Assembly (NCBI GenBank): GCA_039881145.1
Contig: JAYKKI010000038.1
Location: 5,444,501-5,508,500, forward strand
Direction: 5' to 3'
Length of the DNA stretch: 64,000 nucleotides
DNA from: Druceiella hillmani
Lineage: Eukaryota > Arthropoda > Insecta > Lepidoptera > Hepialidae
The position numbers and the translations under genes were made by a program. Under the pieces are notes generated by a model. It did not search any database and was not told where the DNA came from. It saw only the letters and a list, made by a program, of their open reading frames with translations. Of the stretch, positions 40,033 to 53,300 are shown in pieces; position 1 is the first letter of the stretch, and each line of letters begins with the position of its first letter.

Positions 40033-41268
40033 AGGATAACAAAGAACTCATCTTTTATTCATACAAGTGATTCTGCGCATCGAGTAATGTATATTTGAAG
40101 CATGTTTCTGTAAAATAGTCGACATTGCAATTTTGGCAGTGATACTTTAAGAAACTGTTGAGAATGTTCACATAGTTCCTTAACATTTTCTACTCAATTT
40201 GAAGCACAGAATCACCTGTACGAATAATAGACACACTCTTTGTTACACTGTGTACACCGTCTTTATAAACTGACAAGGGTGTTGTTTTTATTCCACAAAT
40301 ATACTAACTGTTAATATTTATGGTATAATAATAGTATTTAAAACATAACTTTAAACTAAATATACTATCAGTTTATAACAGGTTTATTGAATTTACACAA
40401 ACCTTAAAAACGTGTATAAAAAAATGTGTGTCCTTCCTCTACTAGCCCAACATAGCTCTCAATTTCATTTCAAACACCGGACCCATCCAATCGGAAACTT
40501 ATTAATAAGATAATAAACAGAATAATTACTTTTCATCAAATTTAAATTTATACACATATAAACTATACTCTTCTTACTATATTCAACATAGACGAATCAA
40601 ACTATGATACACATATGATAATTTATATACAATATTTACACACAAGAAAAAAATTCAAACAATTTGTACTTCGGGGAAATAAATGAATGAATTAAAAGAT
40701 TCCACTGGTCATCTAACTACCGTCTGCCATGACACTCGTGCAAAAAAGATAATAATATACAATGAAACAATGTAAAAATATAGACAGCACTGCCAACCTA
40801 AAGATACAATAAGATAAATTAATAATGGCAAATACAGAAAAAACAACATAAGAATTTTTCAAATTTAATACACTGGTATTACACAATAATAATCTTCCGA
40901 ACCACAGGCCTCATAGTTTCGTATTATAAGCTACTCTCTTTTTGATAACTATATTTATACATCACTTTATATGCTAACAAGATAGTAGACTGTCTTAATT
41001 AATTTACTCACTAAAATGAATCTACAAGATAATGTAAAATATAATATGTAAAATATTCACATTTATAACTCCTCGCTCGAGCTGGTTGCATATGAGATTT
41101 ACAATACACAATTATATAATAAAATATTTCTGTCCTATGTACTTTCAACAAATGGAACCTGCATGCAACTCCAACGGTGGATGCCATCGTATTTGACATT
41201 CACATACATACACATATAAATTAGTCTATTGACACTTCACATGGTCTAATTCCACTCATACACAGTCT
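40033..41268 (-). other. Probable upSET 3' UTR, at least in its upper part
   Basis: The sequence downstream of the upSET stop is AT-rich and contains no gene. The cleavage site is not determined; several AATAAA/ATTAAA candidates occur on the minus strand. Confidence 0.4.
40383..40388 (-). terminator. Candidate upSET polyadenylation signal
   Basis: This is the first exact AATAAA on the minus strand below the upSET stop, about 880 nt downstream. Others lie at about 40288 and 40053. In AT-rich DNA such hexamers are common, so this is only a candidate; the 3' UTR could be shorter or several kilobases longer. Confidence 0.25.
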
Positions 41269-41381
41269 CTATCTGTCAAACCTCTGCAATTTGTGCGGAA
41301 GCGCAGGTCGTAAAAATGCCTGCGCATGCTCATAACTTGATTGCTCCGAAGGCAGTGGAATATCCAAATTCTGAACCGAAT
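41269..41381 (-). CDS. upSET: upSET terminal coding exon 10 with stop
   Basis: The acceptor is ATACTCTTTTTAG. The exon reads [20 protein letters not shown], then [17 protein letters not shown] and TAG at 41271-41269. It has 36 complete codons after the split Asp codon. The short basic end fits a natural C-terminus, and no alternative downstream frame looks coding. Confidence 0.87.
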
Positions 41382-44300
41382 CTAAAAAGAGTATATATTA
41401 CAAATTATTTAATTACAAAATACCATCAATTTACATGGAGTTTAAGAATGAATATTTTTCATGTAAGCAAAACTCATGTCCTGGTGGCCTAGATGATAAT
41501 AGAGTATTTGCAACATGTATAAAGATAAATATCAGATTAATGTATGCCATTGATTTTGTGTAAAGGATAACGATTAAGTATGCGTAAATATTTTTTTTTA
41601 AAACTTGCAGCTAAACGCCGAAACATAAATTATCGGCTGATTGGAACGCGTGACGTCAAAATGCACCACATAGAATAAAATGTACTAACATATATGGCTT
41701 TTAAATAATTGTGTGAGCAAGATTGCACGATCCCATAAATTGTATTTCATAAACAATAATTGAAATACGTGAAACCGGTAGAATCTTCACTTTTCGATTT
41801 AAATGTTTGTTCAGAGCATTATGACATTATTCATATTATTCAGCTTAAAACGTGTTTTTCAGGATAAAAACTACAATTGTAGGTTTATGAGATGCACTTT
41901 AAAAACCTTTACAGTCTATAAATTTTTCTCAAATACTAAAGAAATCCTCTGAATATTGTTAACTCACAAGATTACTGTAATTTAAATCTATTAATAAAAC
42001 ATTGAGGCATTTCACCAAAAATGTATGGGGACAGAAATAATTTATTCCAATTCATTGAAAATAAATTATAATATTTTCTGAACATAGTTTGATAAATAAG
42101 TTGATTTGAAACAATTTTCGTAATTCATATTTGTTATTTTTTCAGTAAAATTATACAAGAATAGTATCCATGTAATTTAGAGTTTTTGGCAGCTTAAAAA
42201 TATTTACAGACATTCTTTATTATCTGAAACAGAAAAATTAATAAACTTCTTGGAATGCTTTCGGGACATCAATTTTGGTTATGTGAAAAATGTACGTTCA
42301 AATAAAGAGATCAGAATTAAAAGATATAATTAACTGATATTTTATTACACAAAGGCTTCACTATGATATAGAAACATAGTAATGATTTGTTTCACTTGTC
42401 ATTTCAAATTGCTTGTCTATTTAATGGATATATTTGCAAGTGATCTTTAAAACTATAGCTTTTCTTAATAGTCCCTGAAACTTCAATGTGTAGAGAAAAA
42501 TGATAGAGAAATAAGACCTACAAACTTAATAAAACAAAATGTATATAACCTTGCAAGGCAGTTGCAGAGCGAGCTTCTTCATCCTCAGGTAGAGTTAAAC
42601 CAAATTCCCTACGCAACCGCTCACTTAGATTCTCCCTTTGCCTTTCCACTTGTGTTGGCTGGGCATCAAAAAGACCTGGTACAGAATACAAACATGTGTT
42701 CTACCTCAAAGATATTTTACATCATTGTTAAAATTAACTTAAAACTGATAGACTGCTGTGCTGGAGAGATACAATCTGTCAAGAAAAACAGCATGGAAGA
42801 CAAGAAAATATTTCAATAATTTAAAAATAATATAACAATATGATAAGAAATAACTTGCAAAAATAATTGTAATGTCAGTATGAATGTTAAAAGGTGGCTG
42901 AAAACATTAATATCAATGATAATTCTAGAATCAATCAATCTATTTATTGAGGAATGCATGGTTTTATGGCTACCGATTAGCAAGAAATAGTCAAACATTT
43001 TTATTTTTCATGTACAATCGTAGACCAAAGCACAAACTGAAAAATGAAAGGTAAATTCACAAATCAGAATTAGATTTACTGTAATACCTTTACACCAAGT
43101 CACAACTTATTAAATTATAATAAAATTTGTATTGTTCTAAATTATACTCTTTATTATCAAAAATATTTTAAAATCTCACAGAATCTTCAACACTTTCTTA
43201 AAAGGCTGTGGGAGCTTGCAATGTTTTAAAGTTGAATTATGTCGCACCTTACCTTTCTTGTCTGAACACAAGTCTGGAGGTATGGTAGATGAGTGCTCAT
43301 GTAGAGATTCTTCTAATTGCCTTTCAAGCCTCGAGTCTATGTCATCCGCAATGGCATCATCACTAATCCGCAATGGAGAAACACTGCCACCACCTCTGAA
43401 GGTTGACCCACTAGAATTTGAATTGGAATCAGTGCCTAGACGCGGCGACTGATCAGTAGAGTCCTTTACTTTTGATTCGGCACTTGAACTGTCTGCATTT
43501 GATTGCATGTTGTGTCTTTTGCGGTATTCAGTAATAGAGAGCTGATTTGAAAACAAATAGTACGATGTAAAATATAAATATAATCCTTGAAATTTAAACA
43601 TTTATAATATTTTCAGCTATAAAATAATAAGAATCAGCAATTTAAAATATTAAATTCTTTAATTGAAAATTTTGTAATCTCATACAATCTTAAAGATTGC
43701 CATCAATATAAAAAAGGCATACGCACAACAAGCATATCATAGCTAACTTACCTTTCTTCGCATTGGCTTTGGCTTTTCAACTGGCGGAGGATTGAGTCTG
43801 GGATCATTACTCTTAGGGTTAAAATTCTTAACAGGTGATGGCTGTGTCGCTTCAATTTTATTTGAAATTTCAGTATCTTTCAAGACACCCGATAATAAAA
43901 CACTATTATTGGAGTCCATTTTGTTAACTCTACTTAAAATTTCCTGCACATTCCGTAATTCGTCAACGGGTGTAATCGTTGTTCTATCCATGAATGAGCT
44001 ATTTTCCATATTCGTAGTTCTATCAATGGCACTTTTTATTATATTCATATTAGGCACATTGTCATTTAGAGATAAAGAACTATCGATTGCTGTTGCATGG
44101 CACGTAGATGTGAAAAGGCCTGAAAACAAACCACCAGAAGAGAAATGCGAACTAAATGTCAGTCCTCTGTCTGGCGGGAGGGCCGCCTCCACACTTTGGA
44201 GTATTCTAGGCTTATCATCTACCATAGTCGGCACAGAAGAAGGTGCTTCTGTCATTATCACACACTGGACTTTGCTCTTTTCTCGTACAGAAGGAGAGTC

Positions 44301-47300
44301 TGGCCTGTAATCTGGCACAGGTATATCTTCCACATTTATCGGCAATATATTTAGTGGACTCACTTCACGTTCCTCTTGTGTGACCTCTCCATTCACTTCA
44401 GGAGATTTTGGAGTATTTTGGCCGGAATCAGTTCTCAGTTTCACACCCACAGTTTGATCATCAAGCATACATAGGTCAAAATTTAAATTGACCTTTTTCC
44501 GCTTCTCCTTTGGAAGCTTCTTATTTCGTATTTTCAATATTTGAATGTTTTCAGTGTGAAAAGAGTGGATCTTTTTTTGTATGTCATCCATTTCATCAAC
44601 TTGTGGCGATGAATTACCACTTGTTTCTGTAGAATTAGCATTACTGTGTGTTTCGCTCTTGGAATCTGCAATGTTATCTATAATAGCCTTCGAGTTCAAA
44701 GGGTGTTCCTCTCCAACTGTATCTTCTTGACCTTCTACTACTTCCGGTTTATTATCCACTGAATCTAACTCTATGCTGGTGTCAAGATTATTATCTTCAG
44801 TTCTCAGTTCCACTATAGTATCAGGTTTATTTGCACCCTCTTCTGCACTATCTTTTGAAAGGCGTTTCTCATTCGTCATACATGTTAAATCCTTAACATC
44901 CTCCGACACATCCATATTCTCTTCTGTTCCAGGTACACCAATGATTCTCCTTATATCCATTTTAAATTTCTTTGCATCATGTCTATTTTTCAAGTTGATA
45001 TCAAGATAGTCCCCGCCAGAATCAAACTTGCAATCCATGGAATGCTCATTTGATCCCGATCCCTCTATATTGTCTCCATGGTAATCATCGTGTTCATACT
45101 TGTGAGGAGAAACAGCAGACTTTAAGTTGTAAGTTTGCGAAGAGATCACAGTTGTTTCGACATTTATAACTTTTACTGGTGGTGCGTCTGGTGGCAATGC
45201 AATTGAGGAAACATCCTCAAACTGCTATAAACAAAAAGAAATTAAAAGATAAATGATGAAAATAAACTTTTTAGAAATTTTTTCATCATTCACAACTCTA
45301 ATCCAGAAAACACAATAAGACTTGTATGACTTTCGTGTACATAAATTAGAATACGTTTGAAATTTGCTGAATTAATACTGTTTTCTCTAGACTTGTTTTA
45401 TTATATGACGAAGAATCTCATATTGATTACAAGAACGTAAAAGAGTGAAGAGAAAAAAGGTGTTGTCTTAGTAGTTAGTTTTGTCATTTAACAGTCAGAT
45501 AACTACAAAGTCACCAATGATCCTGACGTGTAAAATTCTTAATATTCATTTAATGCAGTCATTTAATGTACTTTATGCTTTTGATGACTACCTTATATAA
45601 AATTACATGAAAATTACTATCATCTTGATACAAAAAATTTACATGACATAAACATTACCTCAATTACTAACTTAGACAATTCATTGTGGCACAATATGTC
45701 TCAATTGTCAATTTTTGTTTAGTGCAAAAACAATAACATAAGAGAATTAATGAAATTTTCTGGTATTCAACATCATTATTGGAAAAATGGATACTTAAAA
45801 AACCATTGATATAACTACTTCTGGCAGTCTACACACGTATTGTATTTATTTGAATTTTAATTTCAGTTTTTTTCAGTACTGTATATTTTTATTCCCCATA
45901 GTACGAAATATTAAAATTTTGCAAATTATTAAACATATAAAATATTTTTTTAAGATTTACATAAATTTGATATATACAATATTTATAAAGAAATTAACAA
46001 AGCTTGTTAACAATAACTTTAAATAATAATTGTGAATAGTCTAGTGAAAAACTAATATTATCTACTTTATTATTGCAATATGTGCAAGTACTTAGTTGTT
46101 AACCTGCTTATGTTTCGAATGAAGGCTATGTAATATTGAGGATATTGCTAAAAGGCTATAGCGGTAGTGGATTAAGAAATCATTAAAATATTATTCAAAA
46201 TTTCAGATTAATTCAGACCAAAGTAAAATACATGAACCCATTAGGTAACATTAGCTTTTCCTAAATGAAACCTTCCTGAAAGTTTACACAACAAGTAACG
46301 TTAACAGCAGTTTAAAGTAAAATGGAGTGATAATACCAAATTTCTAAGAATGTTAATTTTTATTTCCAATTTATTGAAAATTACATACCACGTTTAAATT
46401 TGACGATTCACAGGACAGAGACTCCCTAGCCAAACGACGTTTTTTGAGAGGTGTGACCATTTCATTAGGTGGGGATTCTGTAAGAATAACAACTAAACAG
46501 TAAGCTCTGGTTTTATGATATACTGTACTATCCTACTCATAGATATTCTAAGCAAATTGAATACTCAACTATATATAAAAAAAAATATGACACATTAACA
46601 ACATTAACAAAATAAAAAAACTTAATACAAAATTATAACTACATCTTGGTGCTTAGAACCTTCATGGTTCTTAGAATTTTTATCCTTGTGCAATACATTT
46701 CATGAAAGTATCTATAATAGCATATTTTTACGGAGTTTAATTATGAAATTATGTTTCTAAGTATTCCAATATAGAGTTATCTTTTTGAAGTTTTAACTAA
46801 TTAAACAAAGATTAAATTTAATTAATGTATGTTGCCTAACAGTCCAAACAGCAACCACAAAATAAATGTACTCATTTCTGACAAGACAAAACCATCAAAA
46901 AAGGCTGTATATATTGTGACTATACACAAGCACCATACACAAACTTTTAGGAACCTTGATGAGGCTAGCTGCTGCTGAGCTCATTTTCGATGCAAATTCG
47001 ACATATTTTCTAAGCAATGAAAGCATCAAATTGACAAATATTACAGATTAAACATCTGTATATTTTTATTCCTCATTGTAAGAACTGTTAAAATTTTGCA
47101 AAATATTAAAGATGTGAAAAAATGAGGGATAATATCTTTTAGAGATTTACATAAATTTGATATATACAATATTTACACATAAATTAAGAATACCTGTTAA
47201 CGAATTTGAGTCATAATAGAGAATAGTCTAGTGAAAAACTCTAATATCAACTATTTTATTATGGCAATATGCAAAAACCTGTTCATGTTTCAGATGAAGG

Positions 47301-50300
47301 CTATGTAATATTGAGGATATTATTGAAAGTGAATTTAGAAATCATTAAAATATTATTCAACATTTCAGAATAATTCAGACCAAAGTAAAATATATGAATG
47401 ATTGTAACATTAGCTACTGCTACATTACCTTTTACATACATAAGATTCCTTAATGAAATCTTGTTTTGATTCATAAACAATTCATATAAAACACAAAATA
47501 ATTATTTTTCAGACACAAAAGTTATGTCTTATCAGAAATGAGCATAGAACATGAGAGATGTACTCTAATTATTATTTATTAAACTAAAGTTTCAGAGTTC
47601 AAACACAAAAGCAGTTTTATAGATTTACTATCTGTACAGACAAAATTAAATCCTCACCTGCTGTTGGTGAGTCACTCTCCTCACTTATTGCTTGCCTCAA
47701 CCACCGCTTTTTAGCGCTGTGCTGAGGTAGCTGAAACGAGGTTTGAACACTATTTGAAGTAACAGTACTGTTTGCTGTGCTCGTCTCTAGTTGAGCGGGA
47801 ATTTCTGGAACATCCTCTTCTACCTTCTCTGTCTCTGACTGGGGTGTACTCCTCAATGTACGCCGTGTTACTGTTATTCTATCCTCAATCACTGCCCGTA
47901 AGCCACGCTTATACTTCTTTGGAGTTTTAATTTTCTCCACGGACGGCTGACCCAGTTCTTTCTGGAGATTCCTAGGACTTCTTTTAATAGGTGTCAGTAG
48001 AGATGGTCGAACAGGCGATTGTATTTCTGGTGATTGAAAAAGCTCTTCAGCAGTTAATTTTTGAGGTGAATCTGTGGGTGTTAAAGCAGTAAATCGGTCT
48101 ACACCAGTACCACCATAGTAAGTTTTTTCGGGACTAGAATCGGCACAAATTGTTCCTCCACTCAGATCGCCAATAATAGTTGAAGCTACTTGAACTAAAC
48201 TCTCCAAGGATCGAGGGGTAAGAAGTGTCGGCTTAGGAGCAGAGTAAGACAATCCTGTATCGATGCTAAAATTTATTGGTTGACTGCTAAATTCTGTTGC
48301 AGAAGTACGTTCTGGAGATTTCCCAAGCCATTCATTGACTATGGATTTTTTAGTTTTGGGCAATTTGAAAGCATTTTCTAATGGACCCACTGCAGCCTCC
48401 ACAAGTAAACATGCTGAACTTAGCCCTACATCCTGTGCAAGAAGAAATAAAATAATCATTCAATACACGTCCACATTTTATTAAGTAATCTGCGAAATAT
48501 TAGAAAAGAATTATGTATTTCCCGTATATGTGAGAAGATGTTATGTTTAATAAGGTTTTAAAGTGATGAATTTGATTATAGTGACAATCCTAGTTCAGGA
48601 AAACAAAATGAATTTTAAGAACAGAAAATCTTGATCTTTATTAAGATCCAGCTCAAACAGTAAAGGCATATGCAAAATACTTGACAGCTAGAGTCTCAAC
48701 CATTTCTCAGCAGTTTAAATTTAATGATATAAGATTAACAAAAGATCAATGCTAGGAATTGTTCATTTAAAAATCCTGGGTAAATAATATTTTTTGTCCA
48801 AATTGTATGCCAGTACTCAATAGCCACATAGAGTTCTCGCACTATCTCAACTAGTTTGTTTTGCAGCTGTTGATTAATGGCTGGTTTCTGAATACACCTT
48901 ATCGAGTAGATATCTATTCCATAACTCTTTTATTTGAAATTCTTCATACAAAGAAGTTGTGAAATAGATATCTATTCTGGCTCTACGATTTTAAATACAT
49001 AGATTTGTGTTATCAACAAAATTTTTCTTGTGTTGAATCTAGCGATTGTGATGTTGGAAAAGATCCAGAATGCATAAGTTTATCAAAAATGCTCACACAA
49101 GTAGTTCAGGGATTCAAAGAAAATTGACAAGTGATTGAAAACTTATCTAATTCTGGTCGATCTTTAATGTCTTGGAATGATGAAAACATCAGCAAAATTA
49201 GTTGATGGCACCATTTTAGGTGATATTTGGAAATAAGAGACATTGCAACGGCTTGTTCTGAAGGAGGAAAATTATCTATAAAGGAACTCACGAACCAGCC
49301 ACTGAAGATATTCTTCACGCCAATTCAGACTTTATATTCATAAAATTGTGTTGACTGTTTTCTTCAGTCAACATGATTTTCTCCCTTCAGAATTCCTTCG
49401 AGGGGCAAATAGTCAACAAACAATATTACCCGAGACATTAGAAACAGAAAGTTCAACGAAAAAGTTCAGATTTTAGGAAGATTTGAATTTTGTACCATGA
49501 TAACCTACCGAACCACATGTCGATGATTCTTATGTATTAATATTGGTCCAAAAACTCCACAAATGTCATTGACCGTGCACCATATTCATTCATGACGTTC
49601 CCATGAATGCTTATTTTTTCTCCAATATATATATATATATATATGTATATGCATATGTATATGTATATATATATATATATATATACATATATATACATAT
49701 ATATACATATATATATACATATACATATACATGTATATATACATATATATATACATATATATACATATATATATATACATATATACATATATAACTAGCA
49801 TTGCTCTCAACGAGTAGAATTTGTACTCAGCACCATATTTCATTTGTTGTCCAATTACTTGCTTATCTTAAACTGTACCATATAATTATTATTATTGGTA
49901 TTTAATTAGGTTATTTATTTATATATTTTATATTATATTTATTGGTAGAAAAGTATCATATGGGGACTTTTTTGAAGGTGAAAAAAATAATTTAGATAAA
50001 CAAATATTTGTGTTTTATTGAACAATTCTCGACATATAACAGAATTTATTAGAAGGTTGGCTAATTACCTAAGTGACAGCAAAAGATTATAAAAGTGATC
50101 ACACATATTTTAATTAAAGTAAAATATGTGTTGAGAGTGAAACCTGATAAAATTTTGTATGTGCCTAATATATTACAATTTCTAAGACAAAAAAAAGTTT
50201 GTCACCTTAAAACAAAAAACCTTCAACTAACCTCAGTTATACCATCTGTTACTTGAACAGGTAGTTCTGATGTTGGTGCCTGTGGTACTGAAGGCATATC

Positions 50301-53300
50301 CATGGGTTCAGACTCAGAATGATGCGGATGCGGGGACGTCTGGGATACAGCCTCATCACCCGATGTCATCATGTCACTATCAGCAGAGTTCAGGCGCCTT
50401 CGGTTGCTCTGCGCACTCTGACTGGTTGTACGTGCTCTCCCCTTTCGCCTGTTTTCAAGAAATAAGAATCACATTTAACACGTGTAGCTTCATTGATATC
50501 AAACATCTCCAAGATCTACAATTTACTAACTTAATTGACAAGATGATACACTACTCCCCTGATATTCACGACGTTACTATTTGCTGATCATCCTCGAATT
50601 CATATTTAGTGATCGTTATTCGGTATCCACAAGTAAATGGCTTACTTAAGAAATTTCCATGAATGATGAGCAATAGCGAGTGGGGTGTAGGCAGTAAAAA
50701 CAAATACATAAAATAAAGAAAAGTCTATGTACATAATATTGAAATAAAAGTCTTACTTTTTTCCAAAGAATGATGCCAAAAATACCCTAATTAAAAAATA
50801 TGTAAGTGGATACATACAATAAAGTGAAAGTGATGTTAAAATTTATATCTAACTATCTCCAAAGAATGTTATCTCATTTTCCTAGAGTATTGGAGTCAAA
50901 CTCCTCGATTTGTACAGAACTAAAACCTTGATATTGGCAAAGCGACAAGTCAGTGACTATGAAATTTATATTACATTACGTTCATCATGTCGTCGACCAT
51001 AAAAATGTTTTACTTAGAAACATAGTTATCACCATTTACACAAGGATGGTGAAGTATTACCAGCAGAACAAACTTTTATACAAACAAAAGCTAGTTTGAT
51101 AGCTTTAAGCAGACATAAATTACACAAAATAAAATTCTCAGAAAAAGCAGCATGTGCTAATGGGTACAGCCAGATTATTTCAAAGGTACATTTAAAGAAA
51201 CTGTAGATTAATATGACTACACTCTTTTTTTTAATAGAAACATGTAACTTTTTGAACATTTGTGTTCCAAGAAGATCAATATGCCCTGGATTCAAAGCCA
51301 CCCAAAACAGATACAATCGCTCTTCTTTTTCTCTGCAACACCTGTAGAGATATCAGGTGCAAACCTTTTATCTGCCATTCAGAAAACCCTTGTGCATTCA
51401 ACAAAATTCACAAGACTGTCTATGCATTGGAGATACAACAAAAAGGCCTGGATGACAGCTGCACTCTTTGAAGATTGGTTTAAGAATTGCTTTTATCCAG
51501 AGGTGACATATTACTTCGTTCACTCTGCAAATTTACACTTTGCCGATGAAGATATAAAAGTAATGTCTCTAACTCTGAAAACCACCTCTCTAATCCAGCG
51601 CATCATTTTTATTATTTCTACAATTCTACTTTATTACCTTCACCTCATTTTATATTTAATATTTTAATCTTTAAATTACTTCAGAAAAAAACAGTATACA
51701 ACTTTTTAAGTCATTTAACTTTTTCATTATTTAAGAATATGTATATAAAATTTGGTAATTGGTGTTTGTACATTGCATTTCTTTTGTGTCATTTTGTAGA
51801 AAGAAAGTCTGTCAGCTTTGAAAGTTTACAACAATTACTTCGGAAATGATCAAATATTTCAAAATGAAAATTACAAGTGCATTTAACCTAAATATTTTAA
51901 TAACAAAGATAAAATAAAATTCAATTGTCAGTTACACTAATTTATGTCGGACTAACATAGATATTATCTCATGTTTTACAATGCATCCAATTGAAATTTA
52001 TTGCCAACTGAAATTTTAAAAAGCTGTACTAAGATTTACTATCAATTTTGTCTTCAATTCAATAGATTCTGCTTTGAACTGAATGCAGTCCAAACAATAA
52101 CCACTTCAATAGAAATAATCAAGAACAATTAGATGTTTACTTGAATTTCATAAACCCCTGTATAAGTCCCAAGAAATAGTGTCAAGCAGAAACATAGGTA
52201 TCTCAAAGCCTATCTGAAACATTCAGCAATTTTTAATAGTTTCCGAGTTACAAATTTTTTTGTTGTGTTTGACAGACTTATAGAATAAAATGTTTCTTTG
52301 TGACATGAATAATTGTGACAGAAACTCTATTTTTTATCAACTAGTTGACTAGTTTTGACGTCAGTTTGAGGTCAACTGGCCTATTCAGGATAAAAACATT
52401 TACTTCTATATGTTTTAGCTTGCCACCAAAAAATTAAGAAAGAAACGAGATATTTGAAACACCAGATTTTAACATCATTTAAAAAAGTTCACAACTTTTT
52501 CAGAATCTACTTCAAAAATCTTCCTATTTCATTATCTTTTTGTTTCATAAATTTGACATTGCTACGTTTGTAATATCAGCCTTAAACTAGTGTAAGTAGG
52601 TCAAAAATTACTAATTTTTGTATGTGATTATAGAAATTATTAAAATTATATCAAAAATTATCAGAAACGTTATTTATTTTAACAAATCACATTAATTATT
52701 CAAAATTTTGCCTATCTTGTTGAATACATACACGGCATTGCCAAAAAAAATTATCTTTCAAAAGTCTTAATGCCATTGTGTATTGTTTTAAATTTTGTTT
52801 GGTTTCCCTTAGATTTCTTTTAAATTTTTCCAAACTGAGACTTTCTTTAGGCACATCTACTCCTTGGAACAACCCCACACTGAAAGTCAACCGTATTTAA
52901 GTCTGGTGAGCACGGAGGTCAAGTTACGGTAACACCAAGTGTTATCCATTTCTAGGGGAATTTTTTGTGTATCTGTAAATAATTTCTTACATTCAAGGTA
53001 TAGTGGCAGGATGCGTCATAGTTTTGGAATGTTGTATCTCTGCAAATATACATATATCCTCACTTAAATTGTCTCTGATCAGGCAACATGAGATTCAAAT
53101 GGCCAATTATCTGTCTGTTTACTTGAGCTAAAACCAAAGCTTAAATTGAAAACTTTTCACTTTCCTTTTGGCTTCTTATCATTTTCTAAAAAAATTCTAC
53201 CCTCCTGTCATAACCTTTAGGTTTCAATTATTGAACTTGGTGATCTGATATGAGTGATATTCCTCTCCCTGGAATATGCCATCTATCTCAGATTTTTGGG

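Larger units (their letters stand above)
48433..50231 (-). other. upSET intron 4 with mariner relic and microsatellite
   Basis: 1799-bp intron holding the mariner fragments at 49080-49620 and the microsatellite at 49625-49793. The rest is AT-rich. Confidence 0.8.

Noticed and set aside
43792..44310. 172-codon plus-strand frame
   Set aside because: It is antisense to upSET exon 7 and is explained by that exon's base composition; the same holds for plus-strand frames at 60184-62271.
45211..45299. Possible duplicated exon 6, one repeat period from the real exon
   Set aside because: Neither this position nor 47567-47655 resembles exon 6, so no exon duplication is supported.
51260..51667. 135-codon plus-strand frame as a gene
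   Set aside because: It is a shifted piece of a jerky/Tigger transposase with an internal deletion, so it is a relic.
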